From Pelagibacterium lacus (lineage in GTDB: Bacteria; Pseudomonadota; Alphaproteobacteria; Rhizobiales; Devosiaceae): a stretch of DNA of 48,843 nt. The notes beneath the pieces are model-generated. The model saw only the letters and a list, made by a program, of their open reading frames with translations. It did no database searches and was not told the DNA's origin. The position numbers and the translations under genes are program-made. The first letter of the stretch is position 1. The number at the start of each line of letters is the position of its first letter. This document shows positions 36,720-45,743 of the stretch, piece by piece. Location of the stretch: assembly GCF_003345525.1 (NCBI RefSeq), contig NZ_QQNH01000020.1:1-48843 (forward strand), written 5' to 3'.

Positions 36720-37391
36720 GATCGCGTCGATCAATCCCCGATCAAGGATCAGCAGCCACGGGCCCTGGGGGCCCGGGGCAACCGTGATCTCGATCGTGTC
36801 GGCGACGGCCGCGTTCGAGGTGCCGATCGCCTTGCCCTGCTCCATGACCAGACCGTCGAGGGGATAGAGCAGCCCCTTCGATCCCGCAAACTCCGTGCGG
36901 CCAAGCGGATAGATGGAAACCCGCGCCCCCGTCCCGACGGCCAGCGCCATCGAACCGGAAACCCCCAGCGCCAGATCGTGCTCGTCGATGAGAACGATGC
37001 GCCGTCGATGCGCATGGCGGGCGACCGCGTGCAGCGCCGCCAGCGTATGATCGAGCCGCCCTCCGGTCATGCCGATGGCCAGGGTGATGGGCGCCTGGGT
37101 CGAATAGAGGCATTTCTCGAAATCGGTGGTGTCCTGCTCGGCCAGCGCGATCACCTCGGTCTGCGCGGGAAACCGGCCCGGATCGGCCACCGAATCCATA
37201 TCCCCGATCACCGCATCGGGCGCCAGCCCGGCATCGAGCAGCACTTCGCCCCCGATATCGGCACCGACAAGACCCGCGCATCGCGGCGCAAGGGCCAGCA
37301 GCAGATCGCGCTCCACGCGCCCGCCGCCCACCACGAGCAGCGGACCGTCGAACCGCAACGAGCGGTGGGTCGGCGTTCGGGCCCCTTGCAC
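36714..37391 (-). CDS. Thiamine pyrophosphokinase
   Basis: The 226-aa enzyme makes TPP directly from thiamine and ATP in the cytoplasm. Motifs are LLVVGGGRVERDLL, PDAVIGDMDSVADP (active-site Asp pair), TTDFEKCL, GMTGGRLDHTLAAL and, in the C-terminal domain, ISIYPLG-like RVSIYPLGRTEFAGSKGLLYP. The start is set at GTG 37391, the last usable codon before the conserved strand and just outside the thiB riboswitch on the other strand; the longer frame would run antisense through that riboswitch. It fits with thiBPQ: imported thiamine is converted to TPP. The exact start remains uncertain. Confidence 0.87.
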   Translation of the reverse strand: MQGARTPTHRSLRFDGPLLVVGGGRVERDLLLALAPRCAGLVGADIGGEVLLDAGLAPDAVIGDMDSVADPGRFPAQTEVIALAEQDTTDFEKCLYSTQAPITLAIGMTGGRLDHTLAALHAVARHAHRRRIVLIDEHDLALGVSGSMALAVGTGARVSIYPLGRTEFAGSKGLLYPLDGLVMEQGKAIGTSNAAVADTIEITVAPGPQGPWLLILDRGLIDAIL

Positions 37392-37420
37392 TGAAACCTG
37401 CACCTCTATAGTGTCGCCTT

Positions 37421-37509
37421 GTCTCGCTGGGGTGCCTCTTCGAATCGAAGGGGCTGAGAAATACCCATGGAACCTGAACCAGGTCATGCTGGCGGAGGAA
37501 GTACGAGAT
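37421..37509 (+). ncRNA. TPP riboswitch of thiBPQ
   Basis: The blocks TGGGGTGCC, GGGCTGAGAAATACCC, GAACCTGAACCAGGTCATGC and TGGCGGAGGAAG occur in the right order. TCTCG (37422-37426) and CGAGA (37504-37508) close the P1 stem. It lies 120 bp before thiB. Confidence 0.95.
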
Positions 37510-37583
37510 GGCAAGGCCCATTGACGTCCGCCCTGCCATAGCCTCTTTCCCCCTCGTCCAACACTGACCGCAACGATTGGCTT

Positions 37584-37608
37584 GCCGCATGGGTCATGCC
37601 CGTGCGGC
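37584..37608 (+). promoter_or_regulatory. Hairpin in the thiB leader, possible expression platform
   Basis: GCCGCATGGG and CCCGTGCGGC pair (one G:T) around TCATG, immediately before the AAAGGA ribosome binding site of thiB. Upstream GGCAAG (37511-37516), at the edge of the aptamer, is complementary to CTTGCC (37581-37586), so two exclusive folds are possible. No T tract follows, so translational control is more likely than termination. Confidence 0.4.
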
Positions 37609-37628
37609 CGATGAAAGGACGAACCCGA

Positions 37629-38636
37629 ATGGTCCGTGTGATCAGAACGAGCCTGTATGCGGCAGCCCTAGGAGCGCTCGCGCTTCCGGCCATCGCGCAG
37701 GATACCCCCACCCTCACCGTCTATACCTATGACGCCTTCGCGGCCGATTGGGGCCCCGGGCCGGCCCTCAAGGAGGGCTTCGAGGCGCAATGCGGCTGCA
37801 CGCTGGATTTCGTCTCCGCCGAGGATTCCATCTCCGCCCTGCGGCGCGTCCAGCTCGAAGCGGAAACCACCCGGGCCGATATCGTGCTGGGGCTGGATAC
37901 CGCGACCATCGGCGAGGGCATGGCGACGGGGCTGTTCGTCGAGCATGGCCTCGACCTCCCCGCGTTCGACATCCCGCTCGATTGGACCGATGAGGTCTTC
38001 GTCCCCTTCGACTACGGCTATTTCGCCTTCGTCTATGACACCGAAACCCTCGCCACCCCGCCGGCGAGCTTCGAGGACCTGATCGCTCTTCCCGACGATT
38101 TCAAGGTGGTGATCCAGGACCCGCGCTCCTCGACGCCCGGCCTCGGCCTTATCCTCTGGATCAAGGCCCTTTATGGCGACGGGGCCAGCGACATCTGGCA
38201 GGGGCTGGCGCCCCACGTCCTCACCGTCACCTCCGGCTGGTCCGAATCCTACGATCTGTTCCTGTCCGGCGAGGCCGATATGGTGCTCTCCTACACCACC
38301 TCGCCCGCCTATCACGTCATCGCCGAGGACGAGGACCGCTATCAGGCCGCCAAGTTCACCCAGGGCCACTATACCCAGATCGAGGTGGCCGGCATCCTCG
38401 CCGCCAGCCCCGACCAGGAACTGGCCCGCGAATTCCTCGCCTATCTGGTTTCTCCCCAAGCCCAGGCGGTGATCCCGGAAACCAACTGGATGTATCCGGT
38501 GACCGAGCCCGAAGGCGGGCTCAACCCCGGCTTCGACGCCATGATCGATCCCCAGCCGGCCTTGCTGCTCGATGCCGAGGCGGTGACGGCCAATACCCGC
38601 GCCTGGATCGACGAAGCCTTCGCGGCCCTGCAATAG
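37629..38636 (+). CDS. thiB: Thiamine ABC transporter substrate-binding protein ThiB
   Basis: The 335-aa periplasmic protein has a signal peptide (MVRVIRTSLYAAALGALALP, cleaved after AQ) and the ThiB fold with LTVYTYDAFAADWGPGPALK, CGCTLDFVSAEDSISALRR and DYGYFAFVYDTETL. Later stretches VTSGWSESYDLFLSGEADMV and VIPETNWMYPVTEP match the family closely. AAAGGA lies nine bases before the ATG at 37629. It is first in thiBPQ, under a TPP riboswitch, and captures thiamine or its phosphates for import. Confidence 0.95.
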   Translation: MVRVIRTSLYAAALGALALPAIAQDTPTLTVYTYDAFAADWGPGPALKEGFEAQCGCTLDFVSAEDSISALRRVQLEAETTRADIVLGLDTATIGEGMATGLFVEHGLDLPAFDIPLDWTDEVFVPFDYGYFAFVYDTETLATPPASFEDLIALPDDFKVVIQDPRSSTPGLGLILWIKALYGDGASDIWQGLAPHVLTVTSGWSESYDLFLSGEADMVLSYTTSPAYHVIAEDEDRYQAAKFTQGHYTQIEVAGILAASPDQELAREFLAYLVSPQAQAVIPETNWMYPVTEPEGGLNPGFDAMIDPQPALLLDAEAVTANTRAWIDEAFAALQ

Positions 38637-38638
38637 CG

Positions 38639-40237
38639 ATGACGGCCGGGTCCCTTCTTGCCTGGCGGCCCGGCCGCCTTCTCACCGGCATTGCGATTGC
38701 GCTGGCGATCGCGGTGCTGATCGTGTCCCTGCTCGCCACCCTGTGGATCGCGGGACAGCGCTTCCCCACCACCGGGTCCAACGTCGCCGATATCGGGCAT
38801 CTGGTCCGCATGTCGGCCATACAGGCGGGGATTTCGACCGTCCTCTCCATCGCGACCGGCATCGCCATCGCCTGGACCATCGACCGCCTACGCTTTCCGG
38901 GCCGCGCGCTGGTCATCGGCCTGCTTTCCACCGCGCTGGTCCTGCCGGCCCTGGTGGTCGTCTCCGGACTTGTGGGCATCTGGGGCCGCAATGGCTGGGC
39001 CAATGCGGTGCTGGGCCTTTTCGGCCAATCGACCGGTGGATCGATCTTCGGGCTCGGGGGCATAATCGCGGCCCATGTCATCCTCAACGGCGCCTTTGCC
39101 GGCCGCATCTTCATCGACCGGCTCGCCGCCATCCCTCCCGAAAAGCTCAAGCTGGGCCGCAGCCTCGGCCTCTCGGCCGGGCGCCGCTTCGCCGTCATCG
39201 ACGCCCCGGCCCTCGCCAGCTCGATCCCCGGCCTCGCCGCGACGATTTTCCTTCTGTGCTTCACCAGCTTTCCCATCGTTCTCACGCTGGGCGGAGGACC
39301 GGCCAACCAGACGCTGGAGGTCGCCATCTACCAGTCCGTGCGCCTCGATTTCGATCTCGGCGCCGCGGTCAAGCTGGCGCTGGTGCAATTGCTGGTCTGC
39401 GCCGCCATCATCATCCCCGCGACGACGCTCTCCCCGGCCGCCACCCTGTTCGGGCGCCGGACGCAGATCGTCTGGCCGGAGCGCCGCGCCGTGAGCCTGA
39501 TGCAGGCCGGTCTCCTCGCCCTGCTGCTCATCGGCTTCATCGCGCCCCTCGCCGTCGTCCTCATGCGCGGCCTCGGCCCGGCCATGGGCTCGCTTCTGAG
39601 CCAGCCGGCCTTCTGGCGCGCCACGGGAACCAGCCTTGCCATCGGCACGCTGTCGGCGCTGCTGGCGCTCGCCCTGGCCCTCGGACTGGCCATGGCCCGC
39701 GCCATGATGGCCGGCAATCGCCCGGCCCGCGCCGCCCTCGGCCTGCCGGTCTTCACCTATCTCGCCGTGCCCGCCGTGGTGCTCTCGCTGGGTTTTTTTC
39801 TATTGGCGCGGTTCCTGGGCATCCCGACTGCCATGGCGGCCCCGGTGGTGCTGGTCATCGCCAACGCGCTCCTCGCCCTGCCCTTCGTGTTCGCCGCCCT
39901 CGCGCCCCCTCTCGAAGCGCTGCTCAATCGCCACGCCCGGCTGATCCGCGCCCTCGGGCTGAGCTCGCTCACCCAATGGCGGCGCATCGAATGGCCGCTG
40001 CTGGGCCAGCCGCTGGGCTATGCCCTCGCCGTCGCCTTCGTCTTTTCCCTCGGCGATCTCGGGGTCATCTCGCTGTTCGGCACCTCGGAATTCTCAACCC
40101 TGCCCTGGATGATGTACCGGGCCTTCGGTGCCTATCGCACCAATGACGCCGAAGCCATCGCGGCCGTGCTGCTCATCCTCAGCGTCACCGCCTTTGTCGG
40201 CATTCCCAAACTGTTCGAAAAGCTCACCCATGCTTGA
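38639..40237 (+). CDS. thiP: Thiamine ABC transporter permease ThiP
   Basis: The 532-aa inner-membrane protein has about twelve helices in two homologous halves. Each half carries a binding-protein-dependent permease loop: FIDRLAAIPPEKLKLGRSLG in the first and LLNRHARLIRALGLSSLTQW in the second. Length is typical of ThiP. It starts 2 bp after thiB and overlaps thiQ by 8 bp, so all three are co-translated. Confidence 0.94.
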   Translation: MTAGSLLAWRPGRLLTGIAIALAIAVLIVSLLATLWIAGQRFPTTGSNVADIGHLVRMSAIQAGISTVLSIATGIAIAWTIDRLRFPGRALVIGLLSTALVLPALVVVSGLVGIWGRNGWANAVLGLFGQSTGGSIFGLGGIIAAHVILNGAFAGRIFIDRLAAIPPEKLKLGRSLGLSAGRRFAVIDAPALASSIPGLAATIFLLCFTSFPIVLTLGGGPANQTLEVAIYQSVRLDFDLGAAVKLALVQLLVCAAIIIPATTLSPAATLFGRRTQIVWPERRAVSLMQAGLLALLLIGFIAPLAVVLMRGLGPAMGSLLSQPAFWRATGTSLAIGTLSALLALALALGLAMARAMMAGNRPARAALGLPVFTYLAVPAVVLSLGFFLLARFLGIPTAMAAPVVLVIANALLALPFVFAALAPPLEALLNRHARLIRALGLSSLTQWRRIEWPLLGQPLGYALAVAFVFSLGDLGVISLFGTSEFSTLPWMMYRAFGAYRTNDAEAIAAVLLILSVTAFVGIPKLFEKLTHA

Positions 40238-40874
40238 GATTTCCGGCCTCGCCTTCCGCTATCCCCAGGGCGAAATGGATTTTGCCTTCGACCTCACCGT
40301 CGCCCCCGGTGAATGCGTCAGCCTCGAAGGCGCATCGGGATCGGGCAAATCCACCCTGTTCGATCTCATCGCCGGCTTTCTCACCCCCCAATCGGGCGAC
40401 ATCCGGCTCGACGAACGCTCCATCCTGCCGCTGCCGCCCGAAAGCCGGCCGGTCTCGATCCTCTTTCAGTCCGACAATGTCTTCGAGCATCTTTCAGCCG
40501 GGGCCAATGTGGCGCTGGGTCTGGGCAACCGGGTTGCGCCCACCGACCAGAGGGTGCGCGACGCGCTCGAACGCATGGGCCTTTCCGGCCTCGCGAACCG
40601 GCGGGCCGCCAATCTCTCGGGCGGGCAGCGCCAGCGCGTAGCGCTGGCCCGCACGCTGCTGCGCAACCGCCCCGTCCTGCTGCTCGACGAGCCCTTTAGC
40701 GGGCTCGACGAGGAAACGGCGGGGCCCATCCGCGAGACGATTGCCCGGCTGATCGTCGAATGGGGATGGCATGCCATCCTGGTCTCGCACCAGTCCAGCG
40801 ACATCGCCGCCCTGGCCCAGCGCCATTACCGCATAAAAAACGGCCGCACCACCGAAGTGACGCGGCCGCGATAA
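40230..40874 (+). CDS. thiQ: Thiamine ABC transporter ATP-binding protein ThiQ
   Basis: The 214-aa ATPase has Walker A GASGSGKST, Q-loop SILFQSDNVFEHLS, the ABC signature NLSGGQRQRVALARTLL, Walker B VLLLDEPFSGLDEE and the H-loop histidine in ILVSHQSSD. The start (ATGCTTGA) lies inside the end of thiP. The compact size and the FQSDNVFEHL segment are typical of ThiQ. It powers thiamine import by ThiBP. Confidence 0.95.
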   Translation: MLEISGLAFRYPQGEMDFAFDLTVAPGECVSLEGASGSGKSTLFDLIAGFLTPQSGDIRLDERSILPLPPESRPVSILFQSDNVFEHLSAGANVALGLGNRVAPTDQRVRDALERMGLSGLANRRAANLSGGQRQRVALARTLLRNRPVLLLDEPFSGLDEETAGPIRETIARLIVEWGWHAILVSHQSSDIAALAQRHYRIKNGRTTEVTRPR

Positions 40875-40889
40875 GGGGGAATTGGCGCC

Positions 40890-43115
40890 TCAGGCGCCGG
40901 GGCTGTCGGCGGCGTCGCTCCCGTTCGCGGCGGCATCGAGCGCCGCCCAGGCGTCCAGCACGTCGTTGAAGATCTCGCTGCCTTCCTCGCCCTTTTCCAG
41001 CGTCATGATGGCCCGGCGTCCGGTGCCATAGACCATGGCGAGGTCCATCCAGCCGCGATCGGTCAAAAGACCGATATTGTTCTGCACATCGATCTCGCTG
41101 GCGCTCGACAGCGCAAACAGGAACGAATTGCCCACGATCCGCGCCGAGGCGCCGGTCAGGGGCTGGCCCTGCACCAGTTCCTCATCCTTGAGCAGCACCC
41201 CCGGCAGATTGGCGATCGATCCGCCGATAAAGCTCTCGGCGACGTCGAACTTGACCTCCATCAGATGGCTGGCCGGCAGATTGGCGTCGCCATTGCGGCG
41301 GATCAGCACCTCGACATCGAGATTGCGGGCCGGGATCGAAGCATTGGCGACGATGGTGGGATTGCCCAGCTCATCGGTGCCGCGCGACCATTCCACGCTG
41401 CCCGAATAGGGCACGGCACCGGTCATGCCGCTGGGCTGCTCCTCGAGCAGCAGCGATTGCAGCCCCTGGCCGAGCGCCACGACGGCGGGCTGCTCGGTCG
41501 CGCCATTGGCGGGATCGAGCGGCTCGTCGGCTTCGGCCGGCAGCCGGTCCTCGAAGCTCGCTTCCGGTTGGCCGGTATTGGTGGCCGGGGTCTCGGTTGC
41601 CACCGGCTCGCCCCCCGGAAGGGCCGAACCATCGACCTCGCCGGGCGCCACCGGCACCTCGGGCGTGGTGTTGGTCGCCGAAGGCGCCGGCACCGTCCCG
41701 GGGGTTTCCGCCGGCGTGGCTTCGGAGGGAAGATCGGTCGCGGCCACCTCGGTGGTCGGGGGCGTGTCGCCCTGAGCAAACACCGAGTTGAGATCGATAT
41801 AGCCCTGCTGCCAGGCCCAATAGCCCGCTGCGCCGCCACCGACCAGCAGCAGCACCGAGATCAAAAGGAAGATGGTGAGCGCCCCCGGACCGCCGCCCGA
41901 CCTGTCATCGCGCGCCTCGGCGTCGTCCTCGGGCTCCATGCCCGCGTCCGAGGCGATGGGCGCCGCGTCCTCGTCCGACCGCTCCTGGGCCGGACTTCCC
42001 TGGGCTTCCCGATCGAGGGCGGCAATCGCCCGATCGATCGCCACTTGGGCATCGGAAATCTCGGGGCGCTTAAGAACGTCCGGCTCGACATCGACCTCGC
42101 GCACGCTCGACATCGCGGTGCCCGGCACACTGTCCGGGGCGCTGACGCTGAGGGGCCGGCCATGCAGATCGACCAATGGAGAGCGATGCACCGGCGCGAT
42201 CTCGGCTTCGCTGAGGAGGAAATGCCGCTCTTCCGGCGCTGCGGTGGGATCGTCCCGATGCGGGGTCGCGAAGGGAATGACCCGGGCCTCTTCTCGCGGG
42301 GCCGGCTCGTCTTCGGTCTCCAGGGCGTCGGCCTCGGAAGCCTCGACCTCTTCCTGCCGGGCGCCGGCCGAAGCCAGTTCGGCGGCGGCGATGATATCCT
42401 CGATCGAGCCGCCGCCATAGCCGGGCGCCTGCGGCTCGGGCTGCTCATGGCGCTGCGCCTCGGCATTGATGGCGTCCGCCGCTGCGTCCGCCCCGCTCGG
42501 GTCCCAAACCGGCTCGACGGGTTCGGCCGGCTGATCCTCGGAAAAATCTTCGAAATGGTCGCCGAATTCGGGCTCGCCGCCCATCCGGGGTTCGACGTCC
42601 CATCCCTCCTCGGCGCCCTGTGCGTCGGGGGGCTCGGGTTCGCGGGACGGCGCCTCCACGTCGAACCGGTCGTCCTCCCCGGCCGGCGCGTCTTCCGCCG
42701 CCTCCGGCAGGTCCGGTTCCGGCTCCTGGGGGAAGTCATCGTCGGGCGGGGCATCGGCGACGACAAAATCGTCCTCCACCACGTCCGGCTTCGGTTCAGG
42801 CTCGGGCTCGATCTCGGGCTCGATTTCGACTTCGGAAGCCTCGGGCTCCGGAACGAGCTCCTCGGCCTCCTCTGCCTCCACGGCGCGGAAGCGGCCGAGC
42901 AGTCTCTCGGTCGCCTCGTGCTCGACTTCGCGAATGCAGTCCTCCAGCGCCAGCCGGTGCGTGGTGATCTCGCGCGCCGGCAAGGGCGGCTCGATGGCCC
43001 GCAATTGCGTCACGAGGGCGGTGCGCGCCTTCTCGTAAACTGCGCGGCGATTGGCACCCGTATTGTCCGGCAGGGCGTCGATCGCCTTGCGCAAGAGTTC
43101 GCGATAGTCGGCCAT
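40890..43115 (-). CDS. Large acidic single-span membrane protein, 741 aa, unknown
   Basis: The protein has four parts. A conserved helical N-terminal domain (MADYRELLRKAIDALPDNTG, about 1-75) is followed by a long Glu/Asp/Pro-rich low-complexity region (about 80-390), one transmembrane helix (about 412-435, LTIFLLISVLLLVGGGAAGY) and a C-terminal region. That region has a second Pro/Thr/Glu-rich linker and a folded domain (about 560-730) with SGSVEWSRGTDELGNPTIVA and VLLKDEELVQGQPLTGASAR. Proteins with the same N-terminus occur in other Hyphomicrobiales as I recall; function is unknown. The topology suggests a cytoplasmic acidic arm and a periplasmic domain. It lies between thiQ (convergent) and purA (upstream, same strand). 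Confidence 0.82.
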   Translation of the reverse strand: MADYRELLRKAIDALPDNTGANRRAVYEKARTALVTQLRAIEPPLPAREITTHRLALEDCIREVEHEATERLLGRFRAVEAEEAEELVPEPEASEVEIEPEIEPEPEPKPDVVEDDFVVADAPPDDDFPQEPEPDLPEAAEDAPAGEDDRFDVEAPSREPEPPDAQGAEEGWDVEPRMGGEPEFGDHFEDFSEDQPAEPVEPVWDPSGADAAADAINAEAQRHEQPEPQAPGYGGGSIEDIIAAAELASAGARQEEVEASEADALETEDEPAPREEARVIPFATPHRDDPTAAPEERHFLLSEAEIAPVHRSPLVDLHGRPLSVSAPDSVPGTAMSSVREVDVEPDVLKRPEISDAQVAIDRAIAALDREAQGSPAQERSDEDAAPIASDAGMEPEDDAEARDDRSGGGPGALTIFLLISVLLLVGGGAAGYWAWQQGYIDLNSVFAQGDTPPTTEVAATDLPSEATPAETPGTVPAPSATNTTPEVPVAPGEVDGSALPGGEPVATETPATNTGQPEASFEDRLPAEADEPLDPANGATEQPAVVALGQGLQSLLLEEQPSGMTGAVPYSGSVEWSRGTDELGNPTIVANASIPARNLDVEVLIRRNGDANLPASHLMEVKFDVAESFIGGSIANLPGVLLKDEELVQGQPLTGASARIVGNSFLFALSSASEIDVQNNIGLLTDRGWMDLAMVYGTGRRAIMTLEKGEEGSEIFNDVLDAWAALDAAANGSDAADSPGA

Positions 43116-43173
43116 TATCTACTCAACATCGTTTCTGCCGGCGTTGTGACAAAATTGTTTCTAACAAGAAAAT

Positions 43174-44463
43174 TCAATCTTGAAACGGGTCCTGCACCAA
43201 AATCGTGTCTTCGCGTTCCGGACTGGTGGACAACAGCGCCACCGTCGCCCCGATCAATTCCTCGACACGGCGGACATATTTGATCGCCTGGGCCGGCAGT
43301 TCGGCCCAGCTGCGCGCCCCCGCAGTGGTCTCTTTCCAGCCGTCCAGCGTCTCATAGATTGGCTTGACTCGACTTTGTGCCCCCATTGAGGCGGGCAGAT
43401 AGTCGATCCGCTCCCCATCGAGCTCATAGCCGACACAGACCTTGATCTCGTCCATGCCGTCCAGCACGTCGAGCTTGGTGAGCGCGATCCCATGGATTCC
43501 CGAGGTCCTGACCGTCTGGCGCACGATCACCGCGTCGAACCAGCCGCAGCGCCGCTTGCGCCCGGTGACCACGCCGAACTCGTGCCCCTTTTCGCCAAGG
43601 AACTGCCCGATTTCATTATCCTGCTCGGTCGGGAACGGCCCCTCGCCCACCCGGGTCGTGTAGGCCTTGGTGATCCCCAGGACGTAATCGACCGCCGCCG
43701 GCCCCAGCCCGGACCCCGGCGCCGCCTGTCCGGCCACGGTGTTCGAGGAGGTGACGAAGGGATAGGTGCCGTGGTCATTGTCCAGCAGCGCGCCCTGCGC
43801 ACCCTCGAACAGGATGCGCTCGCCCTTGCGCCGCCGCTCGTCGAGCAGTTCCCACACCCGGTCCATGAAGGGCAGGATCTTGTCGGCCACCGCCATCAGC
43901 TCGTCATGGATCGCCTGGGCGGAAATCTCGGCGGCGCCGATGCCGCGCCGCAGCGCATTGTGATGGGTCAGCAGCCGCTCGATCTTGTCCATCAGCGTCT
44001 CGGGCTCGGCCAGGTCGCACACCCGGATGGCGCGGCGCCCCACCTTGTCCTCATAGGCCGGCCCGATGCCGCGGCGCGTGGTGCCGATCTTGAGCCCGGA
44101 ATTGGAATCCTCGCGCAGCGCGTCCAGCTCGCGGTGCAGCGACAGGATCAGCGGCGCGTTCTCGGCAATGCGCAGCACCTCGGGGGTGACCGAGATGCGC
44201 TGCCCGGCAATCTTGTCCACTTCCATGACGAAGTGATGCGGATCGACCACCACGCCATTGCCGATCACCGAGAACTTGCCGCGCACCAGGCCCGAGGGCA
44301 GCAGCGACAGCTTGTAGCTCACCCCGTCGATGACGAGCGTATGGCCGGCATTGTGGCCGCCCTGATAGCGCACGACCACATCGGCGCGCTCGGACAGCCA
44401 GTCAACGATCTTGCCCTTGCCCTCGTCGCCCCATTGGGAGCCGACCACAACCACATTCGCCAT
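43174..44463 (-). CDS. purA: Adenylosuccinate synthetase
   Basis: PurA joins IMP and aspartate with GTP in the first committed step to AMP. The 429-aa enzyme has the N-terminal loop [20 protein letters not shown] with catalytic D13, the [10 protein letters not shown] motif with catalytic H41, the signature [16 protein letters not shown], and the GTP and aspartate loops near the end ([27 protein letters not shown]). Length is normal. A good promoter lies about 80 bp upstream of the start. Confidence 0.97.
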   Translation of the reverse strand: MANVVVVGSQWGDEGKGKIVDWLSERADVVVRYQGGHNAGHTLVIDGVSYKLSLLPSGLVRGKFSVIGNGVVVDPHHFVMEVDKIAGQRISVTPEVLRIAENAPLILSLHRELDALREDSNSGLKIGTTRRGIGPAYEDKVGRRAIRVCDLAEPETLMDKIERLLTHHNALRRGIGAAEISAQAIHDELMAVADKILPFMDRVWELLDERRRKGERILFEGAQGALLDNDHGTYPFVTSSNTVAGQAAPGSGLGPAAVDYVLGITKAYTTRVGEGPFPTEQDNEIGQFLGEKGHEFGVVTGRKRRCGWFDAVIVRQTVRTSGIHGIALTKLDVLDGMDEIKVCVGYELDGERIDYLPASMGAQSRVKPIYETLDGWKETTAGARSWAELPAQAIKYVRRVEELIGATVALLSTSPEREDTILVQDPFQD

Positions 44464-44544
44464 TTACGCCAACGATCCTTGTCTCGCTTTCCGCGCGTCC
44501 GCTGCCGCGCGGTCATTTCCAAAAGGCTTCAACCCAGAGCCCGC

Positions 44545-44573
44545 ATTCTAGTTTACCATTCAGTTGCGGGCAA
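44545..44573 (-). promoter_or_regulatory. Promoter of purA
   Basis: Minus-strand TTGCCC (44573-44568) and TAGAAT (44550-44545) are 17 bp apart. Transcription would start near 44538, giving a leader of about 75 nt. Confidence 0.5.
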
Positions 44574-44614
44574 AACGCTGATAAGTCCGGGTTCTATAAA
44601 GCACAAGGCCCGTT

Positions 44615-45589
44615 ATGACAAAGACTGACCACCCCACGCGCGCCGGCAAAGCCTCCTCCTCGCTCCTCGACCGACCGATCCTGCTCCTCACGCTTTCGGC
44701 TTTGTTCTGGGGCGGTAACATCATTGCGGGCAAATATGCGATCGGCGAACTCGATCCCCTCGGCCTTTCGGCCATGCGCTGGGTGCTCGCCTTCCTCGTC
44801 ATCCTGCCCTTCGCCTGGTCCTCGGTCCGGGCCGAATGGGCCGAAATCCGGCGCGGCGCCTTCTGGCTCGCCTTTTATGGCGCGGTGGGGTTCGTGAGCT
44901 TCAACGTGCTGCTCTACGGCGCCACCACCTTCACCGCCGCTGTCAATATCGCCATGATCCAGGCCGCCATTCCGGTGCTGGTCATGGTGGGCAATTTCCT
45001 CGCCTTCCGCGTGCGGGCCTCGGCGCTGCACATCATCGGCGTGGCGCTGACCATTTACGGCATCATCCATGTGGCGACCCATGGCGCGCCGCTGCGCGTC
45101 CTCGGCCTCGACGTCAATCTCGGCGACGCCATGATGCTGCTCGCCGCCCTGCTGTACGCCATCCATTCGCTGGTGCTGCGCTACAAGCCGAAAATCGGCT
45201 GGATGAGCTTCATCGCCGCCACGAGCTTTTTCGCTGCCCTCACCTCCATCGTCTATCAGGCCCTGTTCGGGTCCGGCCCGGCGGGACTGATCTCGGACGT
45301 CCTCGCCATGAGCTGGCGCGGCTGGGTGGTGGTGGCCTATGTGGTGCTGTTCCCCTCGATCATCGCCCAGATGACCTATGCCCGCGGCGTGGAACTGATC
45401 GGCCCCAATCGCGGCAGCCTGTTCATCAACCTCATTCCGGTGTTCGGGGCGGCGCTGGCCGTGCTGATGCTGGGCGAGCGGGTGGAAACCTTCCACTTCA
45501 TTGCCGCGCTGTTCATCATCGCCGGCATCGCGCTGGCCGAATATGCCGCCCGGCGCAATCTGCGCGATATCCTCAAGCCGCAGCCGTAG
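44615..45589 (+). CDS. DMT-family (EamA) transporter
   Basis: The 324-aa inner-membrane protein has ten hydrophobic helices in two EamA repeats. The first holds LTLSALFWGGNIIAGKYAIG and FYGAVGFVSFNVLLYGATTF; the second holds LGDAMMLLAALLYAIHSLVL and IGPNRGSLFINLIPVFGAAL. The family exports drugs, amino acids or other metabolites; the substrate cannot be told. The N-terminal 22 residues are hydrophilic. The stop codon is part of the long palindrome that follows. Confidence 0.92.
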   Translation: MTKTDHPTRAGKASSSLLDRPILLLTLSALFWGGNIIAGKYAIGELDPLGLSAMRWVLAFLVILPFAWSSVRAEWAEIRRGAFWLAFYGAVGFVSFNVLLYGATTFTAAVNIAMIQAAIPVLVMVGNFLAFRVRASALHIIGVALTIYGIIHVATHGAPLRVLGLDVNLGDAMMLLAALLYAIHSLVLRYKPKIGWMSFIAATSFFAALTSIVYQALFGSGPAGLISDVLAMSWRGWVVVAYVVLFPSIIAQMTYARGVELIGPNRGSLFINLIPVFGAALAVLMLGERVETFHFIAALFIIAGIALAEYAARRNLRDILKPQP

Positions 45590-45690
45590 AGCGTCTGATC
45601 TGATTCAATCAGATCAGACGCTCTACGTCATTGTTTTGTCGCGTTTCCGAACCGGATAAGTGGTGCCCACTTATCCTGGAAACACTCTAG
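45587..45690 (-). repeat. Dispersed palindromic repeat, copy 5 (long form, inverted)
   Basis: Read on the minus strand it is the long form seen at 31563. The GATCTGATT palindrome here is extended to two perfect 19-bp arms (45587-45605 and 45607-45625) around a single base. The other palindrome has GATAAGTGG / CCACTTATCC in place of AAAAGTGG / CCACTTTT, a compensated change that keeps the stem. The EamA stop codon lies in the first arm, so the hairpin also ends that gene. Confidence 0.88.
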
Positions 45691-45695
45691 ATGGC

Positions 45696-45719
45696 AAAAA
45701 GGGCCGGTTGAACCGGCCC
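45696..45719 (-). terminator. Rho-independent terminator of serA
   Basis: GGGCCGG / CCGGCCC form a stem with a 5-nt loop, followed on the minus strand by TTTTT. It lies 24 bp past the serA stop. Confidence 0.85.
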
Positions 45720-45743
45720 CTTGCACGTTTGTCGGCAATGCGG

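Noticed and set aside
40850-40912. GC-rich inverted repeats at the thiQ end as a terminator
   Set aside because: They lie inside the ends of the convergent coding regions and are not followed by a T tract.
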